A DNA stretch of 64,000 bases, taken from positions 44,472,590 through 44,536,589 of the forward strand of contig CM067087.1 in the NCBI GenBank assembly GCA_034008185.1, given 5' to 3'. Source of the stretch: Gorsachius magnificus (Eukaryota; Chordata; Aves; Pelecaniformes; Ardeidae). Shown piece after piece: positions 12,241 through 24,349 of this stretch (position 1 is the stretch's first letter; each line of letters opens with the position of its first letter). The notes under the pieces are model-generated. The model did no database searches, was not told the origin of the DNA, and worked only from the letters and a program-made list of their open reading frames with translations. Made by a program: the position numbers and the translations under genes.

Positions 12241-14880
12241 AATTCTTACCCAGCTCTGCTTCCCACCAGACTCAGTGGGAATAAAGGCCGTTGGTTTCCT
12301 GACATTACTGGAGGTTTTGTCCTAGAATACAATGGGAGCAGAATCAGATCTTGAAGAAGAAAAACAGAATTGGACCCAGAGGAGTCAGGGCTGGGAAAGC
12401 CCCAGCACGTTCTGGTTTGAATTGAGCAGGGCTATAAAAGGCCAATAAAACTCATATTGAAATATGAGCTAAAAGAAGTGCATATCACTGAATTATGTTG
12501 GTCAAGACAATTAATTGAGTTGAAGTGCTGGATATATATAATTTTTAAACATGCTTTAATTTAGCTCAAGTAAGACTTTGTTGTTTTCTTGTGATTAAGC
12601 CTGTTCATTAAAAAATATCTTGCCTGTCAAAATGGATTAATAGAGCCAAAGCAACTTTTTCCCAGGCTTTGGATTCAGAAGCTCTTTCACTACGCTGTCA
12701 AAACAACGGAATCCCGTATCCTGCCCCTAATTTCAGTGACCAGCTTAGCAGTGTTTTACTGTCTATATATTTATCAAACAGAAAGTAAATTATTTTGTTA
12801 GACACGTCGTTCTACTTCCAAGATAAATCTCAGGAGTTAACTTTTCTGGAAAGCCAGAAAAGAGTCTAAGGAGGCCCATTTAAAGCCTGTAAGCACCTGA
12901 GTCCTGTTTGCCTTTTTAAAACTTCCCGAATATGCTCAAAATCCACTTGCATTCAGAAAACAAATAAAGCACCATTGGCTGGTCCTCCTATGCTCAGAGC
13001 AAGTAGAATCTAACAGCTATGATGCACAGTTGAGGACCTCTTGCTCCGAATATTTAAAAGAAAGAATTAGTTCTTGTCACACATAGGCCCAGCTATGGAG
13101 ATGTTACATTCAGATCCTCTTCAGTAGTATTTCATGTAGAACGGACAATTACAGCTTTTCGACACACTACACAAAGCTACAGCCTGCATGAACATTGGGA
13201 AACCAGAGACTAAAACCTAATGGGAATGTTGGTTGGCAGAAAGTAACCATGAGATTTAGGAAATACATCCGTCTGTTTAGACCCCACCGAGGCAACGTGG
13301 TTGTCCTTAGGAGGGAGGTGGACACTAATTGCATGGCTATCAGCAGAAGGTGGCAGATGATTTTCTGAGGCATGAATGGCAGCAGGAGCGGGCCAGAGGT
13401 CTGGGCACACAGGGAGCAGCCAAAACTCAGATAACATATTCTCATTTCAATTTAAGCAGCAATACCTGACTTTGAAAACACTGAGCATCTCTTATAGAAA
13501 GCAGGAACACAAAGTAATTCAACTAGGGAAGTTTAATCAGTCGAGGATGATGTCTCCTGGGACAATCTAAGTATACAGATACCTACCAGTTTTCTCTTCT
13601 ATCATCTGCTGTGCTTTTAACTCTGCTTTCCCCTCCTATTAGAGCTCCAGCTGCAGGCAGAGCCATGCCAGGAGGCAGCGAGGTCCTGGGTGCGGGTGTG
13701 CACGTGCCGCGAAGCATCCACAATACGGGGACCAGCACGGATGCTCAGGGTGGGCACGCGCATGGACATCACTCGTGGGTCATGCAAGCAATCCCTCGTT
13801 CATGGGATTCGGGGTCATCTGTGCATCCTCTGAGCAGTCCCAGCGCAGGATCCCTGTTCACCAATTCCCATCCGTCAGACACCAGCTCTGCTCCCGGGCC
13901 CCCCCTCCAAGCCTGGCCCCCAGCACTCGCTACAGCACTAATATAAAGTACAAATAAGTTAATGAAACTGCAGTATTTTTTTCTGCGTAGACCTGGACTA
14001 TTTCAGCCACGAGCAATGTGAGCAGCCACAGGTGTTGCACTAAATAAAGTAATAGAAAGTGTCTCCATTGTAACAGTGGAAGCCCTGTTTCAAAACCCCT
14101 CTCTGCTTTTTATTAATAGTTGGATTCCTTTCTATCAGCAGTCACAACTGCGTTTACCTTATTTTTCAGCAAAAATATTTTGCTAAGAAAAGATCTACTA
14201 AAAATTACTACTGCTTTTTTGGTCAGTTTGTACTTGAGCAAGCTTTCAATCTTTTCACAGAAGGGGAGAACATAAACTTGTGATTCAGAAGAGAGGAAAC
14301 CAGGGGTTACAAAGGTTGGGAGGCCAAGTAGTATGAAACAGACCCCCTCCGTCAAGTAAAAAACTTGGCAGGATAACTAGAAACAGACCAACCCTAAATC
14401 CAAGGGTTCATGAGCAGTAACATAATTAGCTGGAATAAAACTAATATTCTAGTGTTAAATTTCACCTCGACACAGAGCAGTAGTTATTGGGGAGAGACCA
14501 GCGAGAATGAGGAAAGATACGTTTCATTTCAGAAATCCACACTGAGCGGGAAAGCGCACACGGGGTTGTTTCCTAAAAAGCTCCTTTGGATGCTCAGAGC
14601 AAGCGCGGTCGCGTCGGCTGCCCTGCTCCGAGGTGGATGTGTTTATCAGCTTTGCCCAAAGTGTCTGGTAAAGCCCAGTCCACCGAAATCCTGAAACATT
14701 TGTTCCTGGGAAAAGAACCACAAATACATTGGAAAAAATGTTGAACAGGAAATGTTTGACCACTGCTACGTCACCAGATATCAAAAGAATTTCACATTGG
14801 CTACTTCCTTCGCTGGGGGAGGCAGGGTGTGCTCGGCTCGAACGTAAAATGGCCCCAGAGGCCCTACCAATCCCCCCCCC
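12241..14880. other. Unique sequence with a GC-rich patch, no gene seen
   Basis: No gene is supported. A GC-rich patch lies at about 13.64-13.93 kb and yields an open frame of 111 codons (13611-13946 plus) without a recognisable domain. Frames of 92 and 75 codons on the minus strand (13.17-13.44 kb) overlap each other, as chance frames do. A 12-base C-run closes the stretch at 14872-14883. Confidence 0.55.
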
Positions 14881-14883
14881 CCC

Positions 14884-15120
14884 AAAAAGCTGAGGTTTCA
14901 GCAATAGTAAACACACTTTCCATTTTCCTTAATTAGCGAAATAGGAGCAAAACCTTCGATGACAACGCACACAGCAAATATCAGCGCTGAGAGAGGAGAT
15001 AAAGAGCGCTGGCGATCTGCGGCGAGGGCGCAGGAAATTCCTTCCATCTGATGAGCTGTTGGCTTAATGAGCAGCCTTTCACATGTCAGCGGCCAGCGAG
15101 GGCCTATTTTCTCTTTTACA
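14884..15120. promoter_or_regulatory. Candidate distal regulatory element (left edge of motif-rich block)
   Basis: Recognisable transcription-factor words sit close together. They are GTAAACA (FOX-type) at about 14907, TTAATTAG (homeodomain-type) at 14929-14936, an E-box CATCTG at 15045-15050, and a further TTAATGA word at about 15064. The stretch has no transposon debris and adjoins a CpG-rich patch. Short words of this kind occur by chance, so the assignment rests on clustering and context. Cross-species conservation could not be examined. Confidence 0.3.
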
Positions 15121-15470
15121 GATTTCCTGGAAAGGCAAGGCAGGGGCAAAGGAAAAGCAAGGCAAGGTGTGGAAAAGGCGAGGCGGGGAGGGCAAGGCTG
15201 CCCTCGGGCATGGCAGAGGAGGGCTCGGCGCAGAAGCGGGCGGCAAACCTGTTGCCGCCTTGAGACAGACGGGTGTGCGTCTGCCTCTCAAGACGTAAAG
15301 CATTACAAATTCCTAGCCGCTCGCAGCCTTGTCACGGCCTCGCCTCGGGCAAGGCGCGTATGGTTTCTTTTTGAACAAGCTATCTTTTAACACTCGCAAC
15401 CGGGATGATTTAACAGAAAGAGAGCGTCTCGGTTTTTTTGCGAGCGACATCCCCCCTAGACTCTACCCAA
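15000..15470. promoter_or_regulatory. CpG-rich patch, possible orphan CpG island
   Basis: A hand count gives about 18 CpG dinucleotides in the 240 bases from 15121 to 15360, and more on either side (for example GGCGATCTGCGGCGAGGGCG near 15011). Most of the window is CpG-poor. No coding exon or start site is recognisable nearby. This could be the promoter of an unannotated non-coding transcript, a CpG-rich enhancer, or local base composition. GC content and the observed/expected CpG ratio need to be computed before calling it an island. Confidence 0.45.
15127..15200. repeat. Purine-rich degenerate tandem repeat (GGCAAGGC-like unit)
   Basis: The words GGCAAGGC, GGGCAAAGG, GCAAGGCAAGG, GGCGAGGCGGGG and GGGCAAGGC follow one another in a nearly all-purine stretch (AGG/CAAGG units). 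The array is imperfect and short. The open frames crossing it (several on both strands) are a consequence of the repeat's lack of stops and are not evidence of a gene. Confidence 0.65.
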
Positions 15471-18400
15471 ACAAAGCTACTAATGTGTGGTCATTTTCTT
15501 GGCAGCGCGGCTGCGTGCTGATAACACCGCTGCCTGCTATTCTCCCAGGAGCTGGGCTGCTGGAAGACTGCTCCCTACCTCATCCCCTGATGCTTCTGAT
15601 GCGGGTGATCCTCCGACTGCACGGCGCCAACCACAACATGCTACCCACCGTGAGAGAGCAGGACACAGGCTGCTCTAGTCAGGAGTTATCGTCTATCATA
15701 CTGATTGACGAAACCAAGAGTGAGCAGAAAAAATAAACACGAACAGAGGCTGCAGTGTATGGGGCAGTCAGCTGGGAGTTTTAGTATTTGGCCTTGGTGA
15801 TCCTACTCTCATGGTAGGTTATCTTTTCCTTGTGCTATCATTTATCATAACTTGGAGGGCCAGAGGGAGAAACAAACCTACAATTTTTCTATTGGTTACA
15901 TTCATTAAACTCTTCTTTTTTTAGCACTACTTCCTTTGCCCCTAATAACAATCCCACCCCCTCGATCTGTATTCCCTAAAGAACAGTGAAATCAAATCTA
16001 AGTACAGTCCTCCCCTTTTACTCCTATTACAGCACTAGACCATTGCAAGCAATTAACCTCTGTTATTCCGTCAGACCTGGGACTCGGGCACGCACTCGCC
16101 CGGCAGCGCCTCGCCGCAGCAACTCCCGGCTCAGCTCCCTCCATCCCGGCCCCTAACGCTATTTGGGCAGAGATGTTGGGTTTGTCGCTACCATCTCCTT
16201 TTTAAATAACGCCACTTGACTTTTGCAGGCACAGCCCAAGTTCTGTGTCGGGCTTGACAGCCACCATAAAGCACTCCCCGAAGTGTCAGTAACAAAGATG
16301 ATTTGTATGGGGCTTGCAGTCGTCCCCTCTTCTAATAGCTTTCTCATTCCAGCCCAGAACCACTGAGCAGAGAGCAGCTGCTTAAAGCTGATACAAGCAT
16401 TTCTTCTCTCAGCAGGCCATTCTTGCATAACCATTTATTTTGCAGAATTTTAAAGTGCCTGAAGGATTTAATTATGTACATAGACAACCCCTATAAACTC
16501 TATTCTAGGCTTTTTATTGACTTTTGTGCCGGGCAGCTCTTAGGCATTTCAATTAAGTGTTTTTATAAGAAAAGCAACAATATAGTAAAAGAAATATATT
16601 CTTTATAGATAGTTCCAAACAGTTTGTGCCGATCGAATAAAGTTTATTTAATTGACGAGGATTTAGAATATCTTACACTACAGCTTGGAATACACGGCCG
16701 TTTGGACCGGGGATCTGTTTAAAGGGGCCTGCCAGGACCACTTAGGTACCAGGGGAAAACAGCTTGGATCTGATTACTTAATCCAAATAACGTGTTGTGA
16801 AACTTTAGGAGACTACCTGTCATTTAGCGGCATAGTCAAAATTGAAGTGGTAAATAGCTGAGAGTCGAAGTTTGGGTTTGTCTCGGTCAGGGCTTCAGGG
16901 AGCCCTGCATAGGATAGCAGAAATGTTCCCAAATTTTCCAGCAAGGCCAATGTCGCCTCTATCTGCTTTCTAAACTATTTACAAGCCTTCTGCAAACCTG
17001 CCTTCATTACAGCGTAGGATATTTCGGTCCCAACAGGTGGCCAACAGGAGAGCAGGCCTGTTTGCGAAATATGTAATACCCTTTTCATATACTTTAACCA
17101 GAAATGTGCACCTCAACAGCCCTCCTAACCCTTCTAATTTCCCTTTCTCCTCTTAATCTGCTCTGCGAGCCATGAGCATGCATTAATATCTCCCTAAAAC
17201 ATTTCACCCAGAGGCAATGTAATTCCGCAACAAGCAACCAACATTTCACAGCTCTGGAGTAATAGATTAATTTGAACCTAATGTTGCCCGTCGTTTACTG
17301 CTCCAAATGTTCTGGTGTAGACATAGCCCCGAGGCGCAGCGCTGTGGCATGCGCGGCTCCTGGAACCAAAGCTACAGTTGGCTTCACATCTGTGCATCAC
17401 ATTTGCCATGTGCCTCATTATCCCGCGCCCCACTGTGCCTACCTGTCCCAATCAGCTTCGCAGCCACAGGCTATCCAATTTTTTTTCCCCAACTAAGGAT
17501 CTTTGTTCTCCTTCTCACTTACTAAATTTTTGCGAGACCTCTGCACCCAAGCAGTAGGGATTCTGCGCATGTGAACCTCCGAGCTTCTCCAGGTTCTTAA
17601 TTCTCCATTAGGAACAGGAAAATTACAACATTAAGTCTCCGACATGTCACTGCATAAATTGTACCATTTGCAGAATCTAATATAAAGTCGGTGACTAAGC
17701 ACATAAGCATGTAATAAAGAACCGAGTTGTTTGTTTTGACTTTAACAAGTTCGGTCTGCATCAATTATCTGTAAGTAAAGAAAGAGTAATTTCCAATTCC
17801 AGATAAAAACCCTTGTCACAGAAAGAAAAGATTATTACATCCAAAATCAAAACCAACTGTTCCCAAACGTTTAAAGAGCCAGCCTTTTAAAATTCATCGA
17901 TACGAGAAGAAAAATACATATATTTGTGTGTTCATATGAAAATAAAATCAACTTTTAACGGCAAAGTGTGCCTGTTTTAACATTTAAAGCTCTGCATTTA
18001 ATTCTCTATTTATAGCGACATGTGCAAAAAAGGCGCAGTGCCTTTATCTCAAGCCACTACAGAGTAAAGAAGAGAAAATAAAATGTAGTCTCGAGCAGGG
18101 GCAGGGAATTATCTCAAACCAAACATATCAGTCTCCGAAACCCAACAGCTCATCACTGCATTAAAAGGTTACATTGGTTTTGCTTCAGTGTACGAAGTGC
18201 TTGAGTTTGCTTTAAAGTTTATATCCTTTGGACTTCTTCCAGGGAGGAGAAATTAAAAATGCTTTTGGTCTAAAAACACAACATTCATCCTCTTCAGAAG
18301 ATGCAGAGGCAACTGGAGCCTCATGGACACGATTGTCCGTTTCCTTCCAGCAGCATGAAGAGGCCTTGATACAGGCAAAAACCCCATTTCTACCTACTTA

Positions 18401-18600
18401 CAGCCCCTTCGTGGTAGAAGGGGGCCTGACACGACTCAAAGCCCTACACCCAAGTGCTATTAAACAGAATAAACACTTGTAGCACAACTGAATTTCTCTT
18501 CCTACGAGATCCCGAGGTTCTTGCTGCAAACTTCTCCTAGCGTCATTTTTAATAGCAATTTTTAGCTGCCCTGCCCTGAGTAGCTGTCAATTCTGCCACC
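15471..18600. promoter_or_regulatory. Candidate regulatory block with homeodomain, NKX and MEF2-type words
   Basis: This 3.1-kb stretch is free of recognisable repeats and homopolymers and holds many AT-rich factor-like words. Examples are TTAAGTG (NKX-type) at 16553-16559, TTTATTGAC near 16513, and a perfect MEF2-type CTATTTATAG at 18006-18015. TAATTA-like words are scattered through it. The longest open frames (135 codons at 15329-15736 plus, 91 codons at 16159-16434 minus) have no recognisable domain. Repeat-free, motif-dense intergenic DNA of this kind is often conserved non-coding sequence near developmental genes. Conservation itself was not tested. Confidence 0.3.
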
Positions 18601-20137
18601 AGCCTTACCTGCTGCAGTTCATGAACTATATTAGATTTCTACACATAATTCCAACACACACACGCAGACTCCTAGCACATTTCATTACATGCTTGAATTA
18701 ATTTATTCTATATGGAATTTGTTACCTTTACAATAAAAAAAAAAGTAACTATTCATTATTGAGAGCAGACAGTGGAACATGTTCAATTTAAGACATCAAT
18801 AAGAAGGGAGGAGGGGGGGAAATCTTATAATCCGTGTGGCACAACCTATTCCATCTGGTACTTCCAACTTGTCTGTCCAGACTTTTTTCCTATATAAAAG
18901 TGAACATTTCTCTTTAGAGTTAACGGAACATTCTTGGGCATTAAGCCTCTGCATCTGATTTATAGATAACAAGCAACAACACACACTTAACATACAATAT
19001 TTGGAAAGCGTAATCTGTTTCATAAGGTAAAGGTTCTGGGCTTGACCTAGGAGAAAACAAAACAAAAAAAGCCACCAAAAAAAAGCACAAACTCCAGGAA
19101 ATTGTGTTTATCTGAAAATGTTATCTAGGCAGTCAGAACAGAAGCTGCAGCTTTTGCTTTAATGAACCATGAAAGTGATTCAGCAAACTGTTTTGGTCTC
19201 TTAAAAACAAATATTAAGCAACATCAATACTAAATTATACAACAAAAAAATGCGAGCGATCTCTCAACAGGAAGAAAGATCTTTTTGGCACATTCCCACC
19301 AACATCCAGCATCCAGAAGATAATACCAAAACTGCAAGGGTTTGGCACGTGTCAAAAATCAATTTTAACTGTTGGTTTAAAGGCTACTCAATTAATTGCA
19401 ATTTATTTCCAATGAACGTTAAGATAATGGAGCTGAAGTAATCATTTTTCGTAACACAACTACATTGCAAGAGTATGTAATCAAATAGGTGGGTTTTTTC
19501 CTAGTATCTTTTTGACGGAGCACTAAGCGCACTTTTTCCATACGCTTTATTTCCATTCTCGAAGCGCGTCCCCTAATTCCCGCGGTGCTTTGCATTAAGC
19601 TGTCTCATTATACCAAAGACATTATGTCACTTCTCTGGTTACGAGCACACTGGCCCTCAGCCCCAGCAATAACACCCGGCCACAAATACCCACTTCTGGC
19701 AACCAGCCTAATGATGAAAAAGATGGTTTCAAACCAAAAATGAAGAGGAACTCAATTACCCACCTAAACCTTACCGGCATGGAGGAACAAGTTCATTTGG
19801 TATAATGATGTACCAAGGGTTCACCTTTATCTTTTAAATCTTGGGGGGAGATTACATGGGTTCAGCTTGGCGGCCACGGAAACGACTGGTCACGTTGGAG
19901 GGCCGCCGGGTCTCACGTGGGTGCACTTGGTATGGAAAAGTAAAACAACGAGCATCTGCCTCATGTATCCGATGACTACCTATCACCCACTGAATCTCTA
20001 GCACAGAAAGAAAAGTATTTTCGTTGCTAATTTTATGGGATTTGGTTGCAAATGTGTAATATTTGCTTCCTTTGAATCCCGCTGACTGTTCTTGTGTTTT
20101 GAGGAGAAAACTATCTGCAGAGCAGCTCGTTCCTCTG
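18601..20137. other. Unique sequence, no gene seen
   Basis: The stretch contains short open frames only (89 codons minus at 18796-19065, 96 codons minus at 19852-20142), none with a recognisable domain. AT-rich homeodomain-like words continue from the block to the left but are less clustered. No RNA gene or transposon was recognised. Confidence 0.55.
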
Positions 20138-20169
20138 GGCACGGACCATGCAGGGACATGGTCCGTGCC
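20138..20169. repeat. Perfect 13-bp GC-rich inverted repeat with 6-nt loop
   Basis: The arms GGCACGGACCATG (20138-20150) and CATGGTCCGTGCC (20157-20169) are exact complements around the loop CAGGGA. The stem is GC-rich and would fold stably in RNA or extrude as a small cruciform. No T-run follows closely, and the flanks do not extend the pairing, so it is neither a bacterial-type terminator nor a standard microRNA precursor. The chance of such a perfect stem in a 64-kb window is low under equal base frequencies (about 0.02 if loops up to 19 are allowed). Confidence 0.85.
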
Positions 20170-21684
20170 AGTTGTAGGACCTCCGATCCCACCACAATCA
20201 GAGGGTTAAAACACTCCTATCCCTATAAAACTGGACTAGCTGTGATTATTTCAGTAGAGATATTCACTATTTATGTAAAAATAAAAGAGTTCAGCCTCAC
20301 GGGGGTTGCATGGGGTGTTGGTGAGGAAGGCGATCCCACCCAGGTGCTGGGGCAGAGCGCTGGGGTCCAGGGTCCTCACCCGGCCCCACACCGGCACCCC
20401 GGTGGGAAGGATGCACAGGTGGAGGAGAAAAAAGGCCAAGGAACAATTGTGAGGATGTTTGAAAATTAATAAGATATTTCTTTTTCCCTTTGGTCACAGC
20501 TTTTACTTTGTTTTCTTCTGACTTCTGGTCAGAGTTTACTTTAGGGCCAAAAGCACCCCGGGATCTTTTTCCCTCGCTTAAGCTATCGCACGCAGGAGGA
20601 CGTTTCATCCCTTCCACTGTACGCAACCTGCACATGATTAAAGCTGAGCTGGGGCAAAATTAATGGTTCCGCTAACAAACCCCCCTGTGTGACGGAGGGC
20701 GCGGGACCAGGAGCGCGTGGAGGGGCCGGAGGGCCACGGCCCCGCAGCCCGCTCCCCTGGGTCAGGGCGTGCTGGGAGGGGAAATAAGCTACAGAGCAGA
20801 CAATTTTCAGCTTGACTGGTTTTACTTTCTCTACCAGGCCTCACGAAAACAAACTGACAAAACAAAGGACACAAAATTAATGACCCATGCCTTCTGTCAA
20901 TTGACTCTTAGTAACAGTGGCTAGTTCACCTTAATTTTTTTTTTTTTTTAATTCCCCCCCACTTTAAGTAGCCATAGGCAGCAGTTCAGGTTCATTTAAA
21001 AAATCTTCAAAGGCATCACTTGGTTTCCATTAATTTGTTAACGGCAACTTGTGCTGCTGACTAACAAACAATGCAAAAGACTTTATTCAAATTAAAAAAA
21101 GAAAAAAAAAGCCCTCTCAGTCCCTACGCGTGCTTTTCCGGTAACGTTCATAAATAATGGCATATCTATATTCCAGGGAAAGACACGCTATTCAGGCTTT
21201 CACCATCCCCTCAAAACATTTTACTCTCTTGATTTCCTTTTGAAACACCATTATTTATAAGGCTGAAGTTTCACTTGACAGCTCACCAGAAAGCAAAGTT
21301 ACAACAAAGCTTTTATTATCAAGCAACTACATTATTTCTGAGCTACTTCTCCTCGCATTTTCACCAGAGGTGTATTTTATGCCCTAACAAATACCACTTA
21401 AAAAATGCTAATTTCTAGATGCCTTGTGCACGGCCCCATGTTTCCCAAACCTTGTTGCAGTCACACGGTTTCCCTTTTATAACTCCTGGCACCTGGGGAA
21501 AAGGTGCCTGACGCTCCGCTCGCCTCCTTCAGCCCTGCATAGCTAAAGCGCTGCACAACTTTTTAAATATTTACCCCATTATATAAATGTCCATTGAAGG
21601 GCACTTACATAAACGATAAGCGCCTACAGCAAACACTTTTAGAGAGCAGGATCTGTGGTATGCAGAAGAGATAAGGCCATTTCC
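20170..21684. other. Unique sequence with a GC-rich patch, no gene seen
   Basis: A CpG-bearing GC-rich patch lies at about 20.68-20.77 kb and contains a 7-bp hairpin (GGGGCCG at 20722-20728 and its complement at 20737-20743). A T-run lies at 20935-20949. From about 21.12 to 21.40 kb the sequence is repeat-free with AT-rich words such as TTATTTATAA, a weaker candidate for conserved non-coding DNA. The open frames (125 codons at 20092-20469 plus, 112 codons at 20297-20635 minus) overlap in opposite directions and lack domains. Confidence 0.5.
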
Positions 21685-21790
21685 TGCAAATCCTTATTCA
21701 CAGAATTAGTCCTTAATCAGGCAAATAGACTCCCCGATATCAATGGGATTTCTCATGTGAGCAAGGGTGGCAGGATTGGGCTCTTAATGG
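21685..21790. repeat. Relic of an old palindromic sauropsid interspersed repeat
   Basis: Landmarks in order are TCCTTATTCA, then TTAATCAGGCAAATAGACTC, then ATATCAATGGGATTT, then GCAGGATTGGGCTC with one base change. They follow a repeat I recall from sauropsid DNA with a core like CTCCCATTGACTTCAATGGGA and a tail GGATTGGGCCC. A further CACTGAAGTCCGTGAG word at about 21819 may belong to it or to a second copy. It is diverged and inert. The family name is uncertain. Confidence 0.6.
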
Positions 21791-24349
21791 GGCATTTCAA
21801 AAATTCATATCTTTTCCCACTGAAGTCCGTGAGACCTGCTATTGATTTTAGGGGGAGCACAAGCATCCTGCTGCACGTGTCCTAACCAGCTTCATCTGTA
21901 CTGTACAACCCAGTATCCTCCCCTCTAAATATTTAGTTACAGTGTATGTAGATTAGCCCTGTTACTCACCTACATTACTCTGTTTGGTTTATAAAATGCT
22001 GTGCTCAGCGGCAATCCGTATACAAAACAATAAGCTGGTATGTCACATGCTAAAACATATCCAGCATAAAAGAGAGTATTCAATCAAGGGAAATAAAGAG
22101 CATGAAGATACTTCTTGCCATGGAAGGAAACCCCATGACAGAAAACAATATATTAAACATTGTCATCAGGAAGTTTTAGATAACTGGTGTAAAAGCTGGA
22201 ATACTATGGTAGCCCTGTTCAGCTCTGCAATAACTGGGTGAGAGAGACAGAAATATTAACCTGATCCTATAGGCGAGGGGAGCGAGCCGATGTGGCGGCG
22301 AGTCTTGGAGCTGCTGGTTCCAGCCACCAGCAGGTTCAGCACCAGGCTGGGGAGGGGGCCACCCTCTGCGCTGGGGCGAGGACCACAGCTCCAGCTCCCA
22401 CCTTGGCTCTTGAAATCACACGCGTGCACCAAAGGGATGCAAGAACCAGGATTGCTGGAAGTCTATTTCCAGCCAGCCTACCTCGCTACCCGCTATCCAT
22501 AAACTTCCTAGAAAGTTGCAAAATATTATAGCGCTACTCATTTAGTGCCACTTTTAGTGCTGTTTGTCAGCATTTCCATTACAAACTTTTTGAAAGGGTT
22601 TATAACTCAGCCACAAAAAGCCACTTCAGACCGAAAGCTGACGTACAGCTTCCCAGTCTGGGAGGGAGCGACTTTGTCAAGCTAAACACAACGTGGGTTA
22701 TCTCCCCTCATGTCCTAGAAAAGGAAAGAGCCTGAGAGGTCTGCAAAATTAGCAGGAGCTTCTACTTATAGACAGCTCTACCATCGTGGCCTGTTTTCTA
22801 TAGCCTTAACGTATACATTACAAATTGCTGAAGAATTTTTTTTTTTTTTTTATTTAAATTATAAACACACACAAATGTAATTCCCCTCTGGCTATTTTGG
22901 ATGAATCAGGAAAGTTTTGCCAACCTCCCTCAATTAGGGACTCAGCTGTTGGGGACAATGACAAGGAGAAAAACAGCCAGACGACTTTTTTTTTTTTTTT
23001 TATAGTCTCCCTGTTTCAGCCAAGTTCTGTGAATCACAGAGTGTTGGTAGCCAAATATTGACCAATCTGTTCAATAAAAAAAACAACACACAGTAGCTTC
23101 CTTTCATCTATAAGCTCCAAAGCACTTAAGAAAGGAGTATCTCTAAGTGTACTTTACAAGACCACCGAGGTCCCTTGAGGCTGCTTGGTAGGAAGAGAGG
23201 AGGTTTAGAAGAAGGGGATAAGCTTCGGCACAGCGAGGGACCCGGCCCTACTGGAAGCAAATAAATTAGTTTGGGATGAGCCTTAGCAGCTACAGGGTAC
23301 AGTAGGGCACAACGTGCAGCTTCAGTAGAAATCAGGAAAGAGGTGCAATCAGACAGGTTAATGGATACAAAGTCCACCCAGGGCTGTAATGAAAGATATC
23401 ACCTCTGTCTCGGGTCACTGGAAACCGAAACGGTGTCTCAAAGGAAGGGTTGCTCCATCCTCACCTAATCCCCAAGTCATTTTCCTCCATCTGCTACTGG
23501 TGTTACCTGAGGTACGGGAATGGGTGGCGTTTTAGCTGGACAGAAGTTGAGCCTTTTCTGATGTCTTTAGGGGGGTGCTGATGAGGAGACCCACGTGCAG
23601 GGGCTCCATGGCTGCTCGGGGCTGCACAAGGGGCTAGCGGCAGGGGCAGAGGCACTCGGAGCATGGGACAGGTCCCCAGGCTCAGGGCTGCTGGGCTAAG
23701 GGGGCACAGCAGCAGGGACGGGGGAGACAAAAGCAGCCATCAGGAAGTAAAAGCTACATATCTTTTAAAAAAATCCACAGGTCACAAAAATAAGACTCAA
23801 GAACTGTCCTGGCAAACTGAAACCCCTGCACGTGCCCACTGCAGCCCCCAGGCAGGCGGAGGGGCTGGGCTTTGCACAGAGGCAGAGGTGGCCATCAGGG
23901 TTTTCTTCTCCTTTTTTTCCAGTTGGAAAGTCACCTGCTTCAGCTAGAGTTGTCAAGTAAACCACACACCATGAGACATCCGCAGGGCTAACAAATAGTT
24001 TCTTCCAGAGCCAGACAGGTTTTTATTAAACAGAGCTGAACAGGAGCTCAGATGCTGTGCCTAGGAATGCAGAGGCCATGCGCAGTGAGATAGATGAGAA
24101 AAACTGAAAAAAGATACTAGGGTATTAGAAAAAAAACACATTTTGACACAGCCTGTCCATTTAAAAATGGCTTTAGCAGAATACTTAATTTTGAAAGGGT
24201 TTTTTGCATGTAAAGGGCTCCATGTCAACAAAACACTGATACATCTGCTCCTTTTTTTCATCCATCTAACACTACTCATATGATGAATGGACACACACAG
24301 CAGCCACTGAAATAATGTGATATTGGTTTAAATGATCACTGGATTAGGC
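21791..24349. other. Unique sequence with GC-rich patches, no gene seen
   Basis: GC-rich patches lie at about 22.27-22.44 kb and 23.58-23.90 kb. They give short frames on both strands, including proline- and serine-rich ones typical of C-rich DNA. T-runs of 16 bases lie at about 22836-22851 and 22986-23001. No exon, RNA gene or transposon body was recognised. Confidence 0.55.

Noticed and set aside
15051..15390. Several overlapping frames on both strands, rich in Arg, Gly and Lys
   Set aside because: They come from the purine-rich GGCAAGGC-like tandem repeat and CpG-rich patch, which lack stops in many frames.
20138..20169. Hairpin as a microRNA precursor or bacterial terminator
   Set aside because: The stem is only 13 bp with a 6-nt loop and the flanks do not extend it. 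There is no following T-run, and the context is vertebrate.
22340..22385. G-rich text as a G-quadruplex
   Set aside because: The G-runs are separated by loops longer than seven bases, so the usual four-run motif is not met.
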